Notes under the pieces: model-generated
The model's input: only the letters and a program-made list of their open reading frames with translations
Told to the model about the DNA's origin: nothing
Database searches by the model: none
Shown: positions 55,766 to 64,000 of the stretch, in pieces
How positions within the stretch are numbered: the stretch's first letter is position 1
How the letters are laid out: every line of letters begins with the position of its first letter
Program-made: the position numbers and the translations under genes
From: Corynebacterium sp. p3-SID1241
Lineage (GTDB): Bacteria > Actinomycetota > Actinomycetes > Mycobacteriales > Mycobacteriaceae
Length of the DNA stretch: 64,000 bases
Direction of reading: 5' to 3'
Assembly: GCA_025144025.1 (NCBI GenBank)
Contig: JALXWS010000006.1
Location: forward strand, 42,606 to 106,605

Positions 55766-58693
55766 TTAGGCCTCCGTGGGGGTGTCGTTTGTGGCCTGCG
55801 CCGGCATGAGCAGCAGGAGCGGACGGATGTGGATGTCGTGCGAGGGGGCGAGCGAGTGCGCGAGCTTCTCCTCGTCTTCGATGAGCGTGCCGATGCGGTT
55901 GAGCTTGCGCGTGCCATGGACGGTGGCGCGGTTATCGCGCCAGTCCTGCGCGCGCTGCTGCCACTCTGTGATTCGGGTCTGCGCGATCTGCGCTTGGGCG
56001 TAAACCATCTGGCTGAGTGTTCCGCGTGCGGTCTCGACGGCCTGGGCGATGAAGTCCTTGATGTCGTCCGGTAGCTCGGTATCACCGGCGTTGCGGGCCT
56101 TCGAGTCGAAGCCGTGGGCCTCGAGCCACGCCACGACGTCCGGGAGCGCGTCGCCGGCGACGAAGCCGTGGCGGTTGGCTATGGAGACGAAACTACGGGA
56201 GATGACCTGGCCGTGTTCGTTGGTGAGCGTGCCGAGCAGCAACAGTGTGGGCGCGTCGACGTTGGCGGTGACCGCAGGGATCTCGCGACGATTCATGCGC
56301 GACAGCGCTCGATCCGCCGCCCAGTCGGTGACAGGGTGGAGGGGGCCTAAGAAGTGCGCTGTGGGCCAGGTGGTGTGCGAGTCGCCCGTGCGCGCCTGTT
56401 TGAGGAGGAACTCGCCCTGCTCGCGTGTGGTGGTGAGACTTAAGCGGTCCTTGACGCCGCGTTCTTTGAGGTAGTCCTGCGGCAGGAGGTCGAGCACACG
56501 GCTGAGGTCGCGCGGCGGGGTGAGTTCGATGATGCCGTTGGCGTGACGCTTGAGCTCCACGCCGCCCTTGGCTACAGGGGCTGCGGCCTCGTCGAGGTAG
56601 GCCTCTGAGAGCGCGTCAAGGAGATAGTTTTCCTCGTCGCGGTAGAGGGAGCGGGTGGTGTTCGCGGCCGTGGTCTGGGGGTTGTTGATGGAGCCGCTGT
56701 TGGGATCGCCGCTGGCTTCGTTGGGGTCATCGTCGAGGTCATCGAAGAGTGAGTCGAAGTCGAGAGCGTCCAGAAGGAGTGAAGGATCAGTGTCTGGGTC
56801 TTCCTCTGCGTGCCGAGCGCGATCCTTAGCTTCTTCGACTGTCGCGACGGTTTCCTCGAATGTGCGCTGGCCGCGCAGGACGTCGCGGATGGCGTCTTCT
56901 TCGCGGGCGGCGGAGTGCTGACCCATAAGCGAGGCGGCATCGCCAAGTTGCTCGTGTGCCTCGTGCTCGCGGTCCATGAGTCGGGAGAGAACGTGGACCT
57001 CGGAGGCCAGCGATTCATCGTCGAGGAGGAGCGTGGTGATCTGCGGCGGGGTCGTCTGGCCGTAGCGGTCGACGCGACCGTTGCGCTGCTGGATGCGGAT
57101 GAGCGACCAGGGGATGTCGTAGTGGATGAGGTTGTGGCACTGGGAGTGGAGATTGACGCCTTCCGAGGCGACGTCGCCGGTGACGAGGATTCGAATGGGT
57201 GTGTCCTCCCGCTTGAACTCGTCGATGACTGCCATCTGCTCTTGATCCGACATGCCGCCGTGGAGGATCTGGACGGCCCCCTCCTTGAACTTGAAATCCT
57301 TTTGGAGGTTTTCTTGTAGCCAGGTAAGCGAGGCGATGCGCTCGGAGAAGACAACTGCGCGCGTCGTGCTACGCGGGCCAACGCCAATGGCTTTGAGCTC
57401 TTTGACCAAGGCGGCGAACTTCTGGGAGTTGTTCGCAGTGACCTTGTCATTGAGCTCGGCGAGTCGTTCGAGGGCCTCGCGTTCCTTTTGCGTGACTGTG
57501 GCGGACGCGAAGCGGTTGTGAATCGACTGATCCAGCGCGGCTGGTGAAGAAAGGAACGCCTTGGTGAGAGTCCAGCCGAAAAGGTGGTTGTCGCCGGGAC
57601 AGGGGATATCTGGGTTAATCCACATGCTGTTGAGTTCTTCGGCAATGGCACGCTCCTCGAGCGAAGGCGCAACCGGAATGTTCTTGGGCTCGGCACGTTC
57701 GGCCCACATGCCACCGACAACGCTAGCGACCTCGGGCGAGTGGCGGTGACGGCGGATGACGAGTCGCGCGATGGCCTTGCGATCGATGGTGCCGTCCGGC
57801 ATGACACTCGTGGGGTCGAGAAGACGCAGAATCTCCTTGAAGGATTCGGGGTCGCCGTTGTGCGGCGTGGCCGAGGCAAGGATGAGCGCGTCCGTCGTCG
57901 GCGCGAGAACGCGTGCCAATTGATTGTTCTGCGTACCGACGTTGGTGGCGTTATGAATCTCGTCGATGACGACGGCATCCCAGTGGACTTTTTCCAGGTG
58001 GGCACGGTACTTCGCGGACTTGAGCGTGTCGAGGGAAACAATCACGCGTGGGAAGTACGTAAACGGGTTGCGGGAAGCCGGCAGCTTTTGACGGACCTTC
58101 TGGATGCCCACCGAGTCCAAGCGCACGAGAGGGATGGCAAACCGCGTCCACATCTCCTGTTGCATCTGTTCCATGACGTGCTTCGGCGTGACGACAAGAA
58201 TGCGCTCGCCGCGCCCGCGCCGGATGAGCTCGGCGAGGATCATACCCATCTCGAGCGTCTTACCCAGACCTACCGCGTCGGCGATGAGCACGCGCGGGCG
58301 CAGGTTGTCATCGCTGAGTGTCTTTCGCACCGCTGCGTACTGATACTCCAGCGGGTCCATCAACATGTCCGAGGACACTGACAGTCCCTTGAGATACAGC
58401 GGGAGTGGTGACTGACGCATCTGGGTCTCCAGCCACAGGCGGGCGTGGCGGTAGTGCGCCGAGCCGTCCACGACCGGGGTGACGTCTGCGGGGTCGAAGG
58501 GGACGACCTCGTCGATACTGCTGTAGAAGACGGCGCGCTCATCGCGGACGTATTCCGACAGGCCGCGAACATCGAGTTTCCAGCCGTCAACAGAGCGTGT
58601 GGCCTTGGTGACCTGCCATTCTTCGTCACGGACTTCGATGGTCATGCCGGGGGAAAAGGAGAGGGTGGAGGGCGATTCAGGCATGAGTTTCAA
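55766..58693 (-). CDS. SNF2-family helicase (DrmD-like)
   Basis: A 975-residue SNF2-type helicase/translocase, first gene of the island operon. Walker A is DAVGLGKTLEM at about 139-149, motif II DEIH at 244-247, SATPHNGD is motif III, and the C-terminal helicase half has ILVTGDVASEGVNLHSQCHNLIHYD and RIQQRNGRVDRYGQT. About 120 residues precede the first motif, including RLWLETQMRQSPLPLY. Residues 650-720 are acidic. Class 1 DISARM has such an SNF2 protein (DrmD) beside its methylase, as here. There is no strong ribosome site at ATG 58693. Confidence 0.85.
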   Translation of the reverse strand: MKLMPESPSTLSFSPGMTIEVRDEEWQVTKATRSVDGWKLDVRGLSEYVRDERAVFYSSIDEVVPFDPADVTPVVDGSAHYRHARLWLETQMRQSPLPLYLKGLSVSSDMLMDPLEYQYAAVRKTLSDDNLRPRVLIADAVGLGKTLEMGMILAELIRRGRGERILVVTPKHVMEQMQQEMWTRFAIPLVRLDSVGIQKVRQKLPASRNPFTYFPRVIVSLDTLKSAKYRAHLEKVHWDAVVIDEIHNATNVGTQNNQLARVLAPTTDALILASATPHNGDPESFKEILRLLDPTSVMPDGTIDRKAIARLVIRRHRHSPEVASVVGGMWAERAEPKNIPVAPSLEERAIAEELNSMWINPDIPCPGDNHLFGWTLTKAFLSSPAALDQSIHNRFASATVTQKEREALERLAELNDKVTANNSQKFAALVKELKAIGVGPRSTTRAVVFSERIASLTWLQENLQKDFKFKEGAVQILHGGMSDQEQMAVIDEFKREDTPIRILVTGDVASEGVNLHSQCHNLIHYDIPWSLIRIQQRNGRVDRYGQTTPPQITTLLLDDESLASEVHVLSRLMDREHEAHEQLGDAASLMGQHSAAREEDAIRDVLRGQRTFEETVATVEEAKDRARHAEEDPDTDPSLLLDALDFDSLFDDLDDDPNEASGDPNSGSINNPQTTAANTTRSLYRDEENYLLDALSEAYLDEAAAPVAKGGVELKRHANGIIELTPPRDLSRVLDLLPQDYLKERGVKDRLSLTTTREQGEFLLKQARTGDSHTTWPTAHFLGPLHPVTDWAADRALSRMNRREIPAVTANVDAPTLLLLGTLTNEHGQVISRSFVSIANRHGFVAGDALPDVVAWLEAHGFDSKARNAGDTELPDDIKDFIAQAVETARGTLSQMVYAQAQIAQTRITEWQQRAQDWRDNRATVHGTRKLNRIGTLIEDEEKLAHSLAPSHDIHIRPLLLLMPAQATNDTPTEA

Positions 58694-58944
58694 TCTACTA
58701 TTTGGTGAATAATCTTGAGACCAGAAGATGAGTAGGCAGAACCTTTTTGCCCCTTAATGAGGGATCATCACAGGTCAAAAATCGACAATCTTGCCCGGTA
58801 ATTTTAATACTGGCCTATTTCGAAACGACTGCGCATCGTCCTTTTTCCATTGGGCAGATATTTGAATTTCTCAGTTGATTCCCAGTTGCGGTGCTCAAAG
58901 CTCGAGCAGGCTACCAAAGGATTTCCAAGAGGGAGTGACACTTG
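58694..58944. promoter_or_regulatory. divergent region upstream of the island operon
   Basis: An A+T-rich region between the minus-strand operon and the decayed plus-strand gene. It must contain the operon promoter, but I cannot single out -35 and -10 elements with confidence. GAGGGAG at about 58931 is the ribosome site of the decayed gene. Confidence 0.4.
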
Positions 58945-60700
58945 ATGGCACTTTTGCACAGGACCTGGATCCAGACTGATCGCGGCGATGCTTTGCTCGA
59001 GGCGGGTGAGTTGGCGTTCTTAGATTGGCTTCATTCCAGGGAGAACGTTGACTCGACGATTCCAATCGGTACCAAGGGGAAGAATATTGAGGTCGGTGGT
59101 GGTCAACCCGCGAGGTAGATTCCTTTCAGCGGGCCACGATAGAAGCACAGCGTTATTCTCAAGCGGTTATTGGTGAAGATAGTACGTATTCGAGCCAGCT
59201 GACGCTCCTTAATTTGGATGGGCATGGCTGGGCGCAGCTTGATGTCCTCGCGCCTTTAATGACGTCTCGATCTGGTGCGCCAGCGTTGCCGCCCAAGCTA
59301 GTAAAAGCGGCTGAAGCGGCGAATGCGCGTCTTTATGGGAAACACCAGAATATCGAGATTGCCAGCCAGCAAAATTATATTTCGGGGGATAGGGCCGGAT
59401 GGCTTCTCGATGAAGTCCTTGAGTCAGAATCCCTTGGCATGGCTGAGATCGTTGCTGGCGGAGACTGGCGGCGTGAGTGGGATAAGCAGGACGCATTTGA
59501 ACGCTTTTACAAGCGCACAGTAGGTACTGCTTCCTTGTGGCTGCTTAAAGATACAGAGGCAACGGAAGATTTTAATTCCCTGGTCCCAGACGAATATAAA
59601 GTCTTTCCTACATCTATGTGAGTGTTCCAGCCGGGTCTAGATACTCGAGTTGTCGGTGATTGGCGTCGCCATAGGTTTGTTCCTCGGAAAACACTATTCG
59701 GCCCGGAAGCGGAGCCGGTTGGACTCATCGAGCGAAGGATTTATCACCAGGCGCGGCGAACTGCGCTACGTAACCCGCTTCCAGAACCTCTTCTAGAGAT
59801 AGAAAAAGCGCTAAACGCACAGGTCCACGCACGTCGACTCGAACAGTAAGACGTAGTCACTCCGATTCGCTCTTGCGTAAATGAAAAGCGTACGGGGCTT
59901 ATCTCGACGCCTGTTTCACCGCGTAAAGATACGAAGCTTGATGCTGCGCCAGAAGAGCTTTCGAAATTAGACAAGCCGACTAAGCCCACCGCACCCACCC
60001 CGCTGGATCAGGCTAAGAAGCATGAAGAAAAGCTCAAGATATCCCAGCCTCAGCAGGTAGATACTGATTCACAGACTCTAAGCAAGAGTCGCATGAAAGA
60101 ACCAAGGTTGGAGTCGACTCACTTAGTGAGACTTCGCGCCTGCGATCTTCAGTTACCGAAGATTCTGCTTCTTCAACTGAGAAGTCGGCTTCAGATTTGC
60201 TCGATACGCTCGTTACGGTGGCAAGCCTTTTGGGTGTTGAAACAAGCGAATTTGAAGAACCGGAAGATCTGGTCTACGCGATCACTGACGTGGCAGACCG
60301 TGCTCAGGGGCAGGTGAAGAGTCTGAAGGAGTATGCCAACGAACTCGAAGAGCAGCGTGGGGCTGCGGTCCGAGAAGCTGAGGATTCTCAACAGTACTGG
60401 GAGACTCTTACTCAAGAACTTGATTAATATCAGCGGAATGAATTCCGATTGTGGAAATACAGCAGCAAATTGGCACAGCAACTCGCAACGTATGATGCGC
60501 CACCGGGAGTGTTCGAGGTTGAAGAGGTGGAACCCGCTTCGACACTTCAGGAGATGCTTGAGCAATTGAAGAAGGGGCTTTCCCGCACATGGAGTTCTCG
60601 GGTGACCCAGCAAAAGCAAAGAAACTCGATCAGCGTTTCTCGTCGTCTTCCATTGTGCAGAACGCATGGTTGGCAGTCCAGTCCCTTGAAGTGTTCTGCG
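58945..60700 (+). pseudogene. decayed gene facing away from the island operon (function unknown)
   Basis: From ATG 58945 a continuous protein can be followed only across several breaks: a frameshift near 59113, TGA at 59619-59621, TAA at 59847-59849, a frameshift near 60100, TAA at 60424-60426, and another frameshift near 60590. Readable parts include ALLHRTWIQTDRGDALLE, VDSFQRATIEAQRYSQAV, DGHGWAQLDVLAPLM, ARLYGKHQNIEIAS, a Pro/Lys-rich middle, an acidic coiled-coil-like section (VKSLKEYANELEEQR), and EFSGDPAKAKKLDQRF. No family was recognised. Intact, it would be about 580 residues and may once have been part of the adjacent system. The 3' end runs into permease DNA. Confidence 0.7.
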
Positions 60701-61488
60701 AGGTCAAGCTCCAGTGGTTGCGCACGCTGCGCGGGCGTGGTGAAGGAGAACAGGATGACTTCGGCGCTCATGACGGTCATGATCGCGGCGTACGGCACGC
60801 CCCAGATAAGCCACTGCGTGAAGGTGATGGGGTCTTCGCCGCTGGTGGTGAGCACCTGGACCGTGGTGGGGATGAGCAGCGCGAGGACCTTGGTCAGCCA
60901 CGGCTGCGTTTGGGCCACAGTAGTGGCCAGTGCTCCGAACACGGGGAGTAGGAGTGCCGCGCGTCCGCTCGTGGCGGGCACCGCGAAGGCCGTGGCGGCG
61001 GCGAGGGCAGCGACCGTGTGGACGAGCACACGGGGAGTGACGGCGTGGGTGCAGGCACGTGCCGCAATGCGCACCGCCAGGCCGGTCTGCGTGACGGCCG
61101 CGGCAAGGACGAACGCGCCGATGAGCAGCCACGTGAGCGAGGCGCCGAGCGGGGCGAAAAAGTCTTCGGCGGTCAGCGCGTCGCCGGCCACGAGCGCTAC
61201 TGTGGCGGCCAGCACCACGAAGGTGTCATTGATCTTCGTGGCCATCCACGCCCACACGGCGAGTGCGAAGACTGTGGCGACGAATGGGGCGTTGCCGCCC
61301 AGCGGCGTGACCGCCGCCCATGCGCTGGCGGCGGCCGCGAGAGCGGCGAGTGTCTGGAGCGCGCGGCGGAAGAGCTTTTTGGGGTTGGTGGGCTGGTCTT
61401 GTGCGGGCGTCGGTCTTACGTCGTCCGGCCCGCGGTGTTGGTCCCCCGGGCCCGCCGTGAACGACGGATGGGAAAGCAGGGTAGTCAT
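60547..61488 (-). pseudogene. truncated SLC13/DASS-type permease
   Basis: The first 265 or so residues of this 313-codon frame are a membrane transporter of the divalent anion/Na+ symporter type: about seven hydrophobic segments, with ATKINDTFVVLAATVALVAG, SLTWLLIGAFVLAAAV and VPATSGRAALLLPVFG, the last like the helix-hairpin motif of SLC13 proteins. Near 60690-60715 the frame leaves permease sequence and continues as antisense of the decayed gene for about 45 codons. Family members have 400-500 residues, so the second half is missing. The remainder may not be functional. Confidence 0.7.
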
Positions 61489-61614
61489 CGGTTTCTCCTT
61501 GAGTTAAAAAGTGATGGAACTCAAGGTAGAACCGGGGAGTGAAGCCGCGATGAAGTCAGGATGAGGAAGCTTTCATCTCACTCTGAACTGCGTTGTCGTG
61601 CGTTGGAGTCGCTG

Positions 61615-61767
61615 CTACAGCCATTCCAGTCCGGGGAAGGTACCGCCCGTGACGACGTAGACCATCTTCATGACGGCGTAGATGAGCCCGACGATGAGCA
61701 GTGGCGAGAGTCCGGCGACGACGGCGAGGGAGGCCCAGCCCGTCCAGCGAGGGCGTGCGGTCTTCAT
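61615..61767 (-). CDS. small membrane protein upstream of the permease
   Basis: A 50-residue protein: a basic N-terminus (MKTARPRW), one long hydrophobic segment of about 25 residues (WASLAVVAGLSPLLIVGLIYAV), then YVVTGGTFPGLEWL. ATG 61767 has a strong AAGGAGG ribosome site nine bases upstream, which argues for a real gene. It sits 126 bases upstream of the truncated transporter on the same strand and may have been its small partner subunit, as is known for other actinobacterial symporters; this is inference. Confidence 0.65.
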   Translation of the reverse strand: MKTARPRWTGWASLAVVAGLSPLLIVGLIYAVMKMVYVVTGGTFPGLEWL

Positions 61768-61776
61768 GGGGCCTCC

Positions 61777-62028
61777 TTAAGGGCTGATATTTCTAGCGTT
61801 AGTGTTTTGGAGAGCTTGTGCCACTAGGCTACGGCGACGCGCCGTGAAGATGTAGGGACGATCGTCATCCCACAATGAAACGGTGTCGACGGGCTCGTAA
61901 GTTTCTTCCAAAAAGTCCTCGAGCTCGAGACCAGCGACGGAGATCCCTCGCGACTCACACAACTGCACAAGATTGGGCACCGGGCGCGTGCCCAAGTTCC
62001 ATATGCTGCGCAGGAGCTGGGCTGTCAT
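61777..62028 (-). pseudogene. fragment of an ImmA/IrrE-type (XRE-peptidase) protein
   Basis: An 83-codon frame, LLRSIWNLGTRPVPNLVQLCESRGISVAGL then WDDDRPYIFTARR, which resembles the segment of XRE-ImmA/IrrE proteins just before the HExxH metallopeptidase motif. Neither the HExxH motif nor an N-terminal helix-turn-helix is present, so it is probably a remnant. Expression is possible but not supported by a clear ribosome site. Confidence 0.5.
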
Positions 62029-62088
62029 CTGTGGTGTTTCGTTGCTGAGGTCAGGGACGTCGAGGGCCGGACGATAGAAAAAGGTTGG

Positions 62089-63753
62089 TTAGTTGGATGT
62101 GAATTGCACAATGACTAGTCTTGCCATTTTGGATGTGTTTTGTTCATCTTTGTAATCCACCGCGCGAAGCTCGATGTCTTCATTAATGCGTCCTACTAGG
62201 TGGTACGTGAGCCTCATCATTGAACATGCAGCTATTTTTTCGAGGCGACCCTTGTGGAAGTTCCAGAAAGAAGTTTTTGTTTGCTTATTCTGGCTTACCC
62301 AAAACGCCCGGCGGGTCCCTCCGTGACTGCGAATAGTTATCCACGGATACTGGAAATTATCCAAGAGGGCCAGAATTTCGAGTTCCCTAACAGAATCCGG
62401 AGCAACGTGCCCCGGAACATTCCAATCCCTGGCAGCCATGGTTGCCAATTCGATGTAGTCAGATTGTGGGAAATATTGTTCCGCAGCGTTATTGGTTTCG
62501 AGAGTCTTCCTCTTTTTGCCAGAAGCTCTCCACGCTTTCCACGCAGAATGAGTAGATTTGAAATATATGGCAAGAGAAGCGGCTAGCGGCACGAGAATTC
62601 CGATGAGTGAGGTGACTCCGAGCAGAGAGATTGAGAGAAGTGAATAGGCAATTGCCACAAGCAGACACATCCCCGTTAAGAACCAAGTGGTAGATCGATC
62701 CTGCTGCCCTTTGGAATGAAGAAACGCTGTTTCAAATGTGGTACGCACGGCAAAATAGGCTCCAAATACCACTGCAGAAAGAATTCCCAAAGCTGCCAGT
62801 AAGTTGATGCCGATTGGTTCTGGACTAGCCACTAGCGTCAGGCAAACACACGCAGCGACCAGTATTATCAATTCAAAGAAAATGGCACGCCCAATAGACC
62901 ATCGTTTTGAAGAGTTGAGCTTCTTGAGGACAGCTTCGGAGGGTACAGGTTCCTTCTGGCACTTCCTGAATTTCCTTGGGGACTTGTTCACAATTTTTTG
63001 GACGAGGTCTGCCGCCGGACCGAAAGAGCCCTGCAGTCTACGGCTTACACCGAACAATTCAGCGAAAGCTTTGGGCTCGTTCTTCAGCGCCAGCAGTCGC
63101 TCAGCGCCCCATCGCTTCAAGCCGCCGTGCACAAGTGCGCCCGCCATCGCTAGGAGGAAAACCGATAAGGTATATACGATGTTTCCACGAGTGATACGGT
63201 CGCGGTGAAATTCGGGTACCGATGAGGGGTTGTCGTCAAACAACTTGTAGGTGAAGACGCTTGACCACTCGAAGCCCAGGCCAACTGTAAGCGATAAAAA
63301 TAAGCCAGCAAGAGAAGCGGTACGAATCGGTTCACGAGTATTTTCGCGCAGTCGTTCCATCGACGCTGGGCTGCTCAAGAATGTATATAGACCGACGAAT
63401 GAGGTGATTAGCGCTGTGATCACGTCGAGTCCGAGTGGATTCTTCCCGGGGTCCTTTGGGTCCTTGCCGTCGATGTTTGAGAGCACGCCGGAGAAAAATA
63501 ATGAAACCACGAGGATAATGACTGCTGCTGAAATGGCGTAGCCCCAGAAACCACCCTGGATTCTGTTTAGTGCGGAGCTGAATGAAATCGGAACGTGGTC
63601 GACGTTTGGCGAAAATGCTAGCTTCCCGCAGTCGGAGCAAAGTTTTGCTTCTTTGCATGGACACGCGAACGGTAGTGCATCGTCTGGGAGCGTGTCGCGG
63701 TCTTGGCTTTGATCGGGCGACGGTCCCGTAACTTTCTCTTTCTCTGAACTCAA
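62089..63753 (-). CDS. multi-pass membrane protein with N-terminal Cys-rich segment, unknown function
   Basis: A 554-residue protein. Near residue 30 a CPCKEAKLCSDCG cluster could bind zinc. Hydrophobic segments follow at about 68-95, 110-130, 148-165, 195-215, 285-310, 315-335 and 355-395. Residues about 400-554 are a soluble, presumably cytoplasmic domain (DYIELATMAARDWNVPG, ILALLDNFQYPWITIRSHGG). I recognise no family. It is A+T rich compared with the core genes, and lies beside the island's decayed boundary, so recent acquisition is likely. Confidence 0.7.
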   Translation of the reverse strand: MSSEKEKVTGPSPDQSQDRDTLPDDALPFACPCKEAKLCSDCGKLAFSPNVDHVPISFSSALNRIQGGFWGYAISAAVIILVVSLFFSGVLSNIDGKDPKDPGKNPLGLDVITALITSFVGLYTFLSSPASMERLRENTREPIRTASLAGLFLSLTVGLGFEWSSVFTYKLFDDNPSSVPEFHRDRITRGNIVYTLSVFLLAMAGALVHGGLKRWGAERLLALKNEPKAFAELFGVSRRLQGSFGPAADLVQKIVNKSPRKFRKCQKEPVPSEAVLKKLNSSKRWSIGRAIFFELIILVAACVCLTLVASPEPIGINLLAALGILSAVVFGAYFAVRTTFETAFLHSKGQQDRSTTWFLTGMCLLVAIAYSLLSISLLGVTSLIGILVPLAASLAIYFKSTHSAWKAWRASGKKRKTLETNNAAEQYFPQSDYIELATMAARDWNVPGHVAPDSVRELEILALLDNFQYPWITIRSHGGTRRAFWVSQNKQTKTSFWNFHKGRLEKIAACSMMRLTYHLVGRINEDIELRAVDYKDEQNTSKMARLVIVQFTSN

Positions 63754-64000
63754 AACTTTGTCACTTCGCGTCTATTTGTTATTTCAAATTAAAGGAACGG
63801 AGTTGATGTTAAATATACCCAGAAGCTTGTGCAGGATTTTCTGAAAGTTTTTCGTTTATTATCAAACTATTTCTACTATCACATTCAAATCTAAGCGTCA
63901 CGGCCCAATAGAGTTGCTTCTAGCTTTCGTTAAGGCCGTGAAAGAGAGTGCTCCATCGAATTACCCTCGCAGCATTGCGGAGGAAAGGGGCGGTAGAAAG
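63754..64000. other. A+T-rich upstream region and right edge
   Basis: Upstream of the membrane protein gene. The plus strand from about 63848 to the edge stays open and reads HGPIELLLAFVKAVKESAPS, with possible TTG or GTG starts near 63913-63939, so a gene may begin here and run off the window. I see no clear ribosome site and do not call it. Confidence 0.3.

Noticed and set aside
54920-56074. Plus-strand frame of 384 codons crossing the methylase/SNF2 boundary
   Set aside because: It spans two real minus-strand genes and has no recognisable domain.
56572-58041. Minus-strand frame of 489 codons within the SNF2 gene
   Set aside because: Ser/Arg/Pro-rich out-of-frame shadow of the SNF2 gene.
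1-64000. CRISPR array, tRNA or rRNA
   Set aside because: No regularly spaced direct repeats, cloverleaf-like segments with CCA-adjacent arms, or rRNA-like conserved blocks were noticed by eye; a tRNA scan would be decisive.

Overview
This 64 kb window is part of a Corynebacterium chromosome, an inference from content and order. The core runs hflX, uracil permease, ptsH-fruA-fruK, ptsI, sugR, lexA/divS, nrdR, hrpA, oxyR/ahpC-ahpD, a DUF3516 helicase, a PAC2 protein, a DUF4192 protein, galE, dtxR and sigB. From memory this is close to the block around cg2095-cg2121 of C. glutamicum. The small genes and the presence of dtxR-galE-sigB suit a host-associated species, but I cannot name one.

Layout. 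1-9.9 kb holds sugar phosphotransferase genes: an operon for HPr, fructose EIIABC and 1-phosphofructokinase (minus), enzyme I (plus) and the regulator SugR, with a nucleobase permease and a DUF222/HNH endonuclease before them. 9-18.4 kb holds the SOS pair lexA/divS, nrdR, hrpA and the peroxide module oxyR/ahpC-ahpD. 18.4-26.5 kb holds housekeeping genes ending in galE-dtxR-sigB, with a good sigma-H-type promoter before sigB. 26.5-30.7 kb is a serine-catabolism module (YheO-like regulator, serine deaminase, serine transporter). 30.7-36.9 kb holds dtd, a methyltransferase, two small DUF proteins, an SF2 helicase and two tandem DUF4190-like membrane proteins, one split by an amber codon. 37.0-39.0 kb is a translationally coupled bioW-bioF pair for the pimeloyl part of biotin synthesis, a step many corynebacteria lack.

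39-60.7 kb is an accessory island. On its left lies a scar of gene fragments, including a frameshifted transposase tail. Its core is a five-gene minus-strand operon: SNF2 helicase, Eco57I/PglX-type adenine methyltransferase, a 2135-residue DEAD-box/DUF1998 helicase with a C-terminal nuclease-like segment, a UvrD-like helicase with an N-terminal RelE/ParE-like segment, and a DUF6119/TIGR04141-like protein. This resembles class 1 DISARM (SNF2 helicase, methylase, DrmA helicase, DrmB DUF1998), but DrmA and DrmB functions appear in one chain, no phospholipase-D nuclease (DrmC) is seen, and two extra genes are added. It is the best candidate for an undescribed or variant antiphage system. A decayed gene with several frameshifts and stops faces away from the operon and runs directly into a truncated SLC13-type permease, marking the right boundary. 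The last 3 kb hold a small membrane protein, an ImmA/IrrE-type fragment and a large membrane protein of unknown function.

No rRNA, tRNA or CRISPR array was recognised. All assignments come from reading motifs; no database search was possible.
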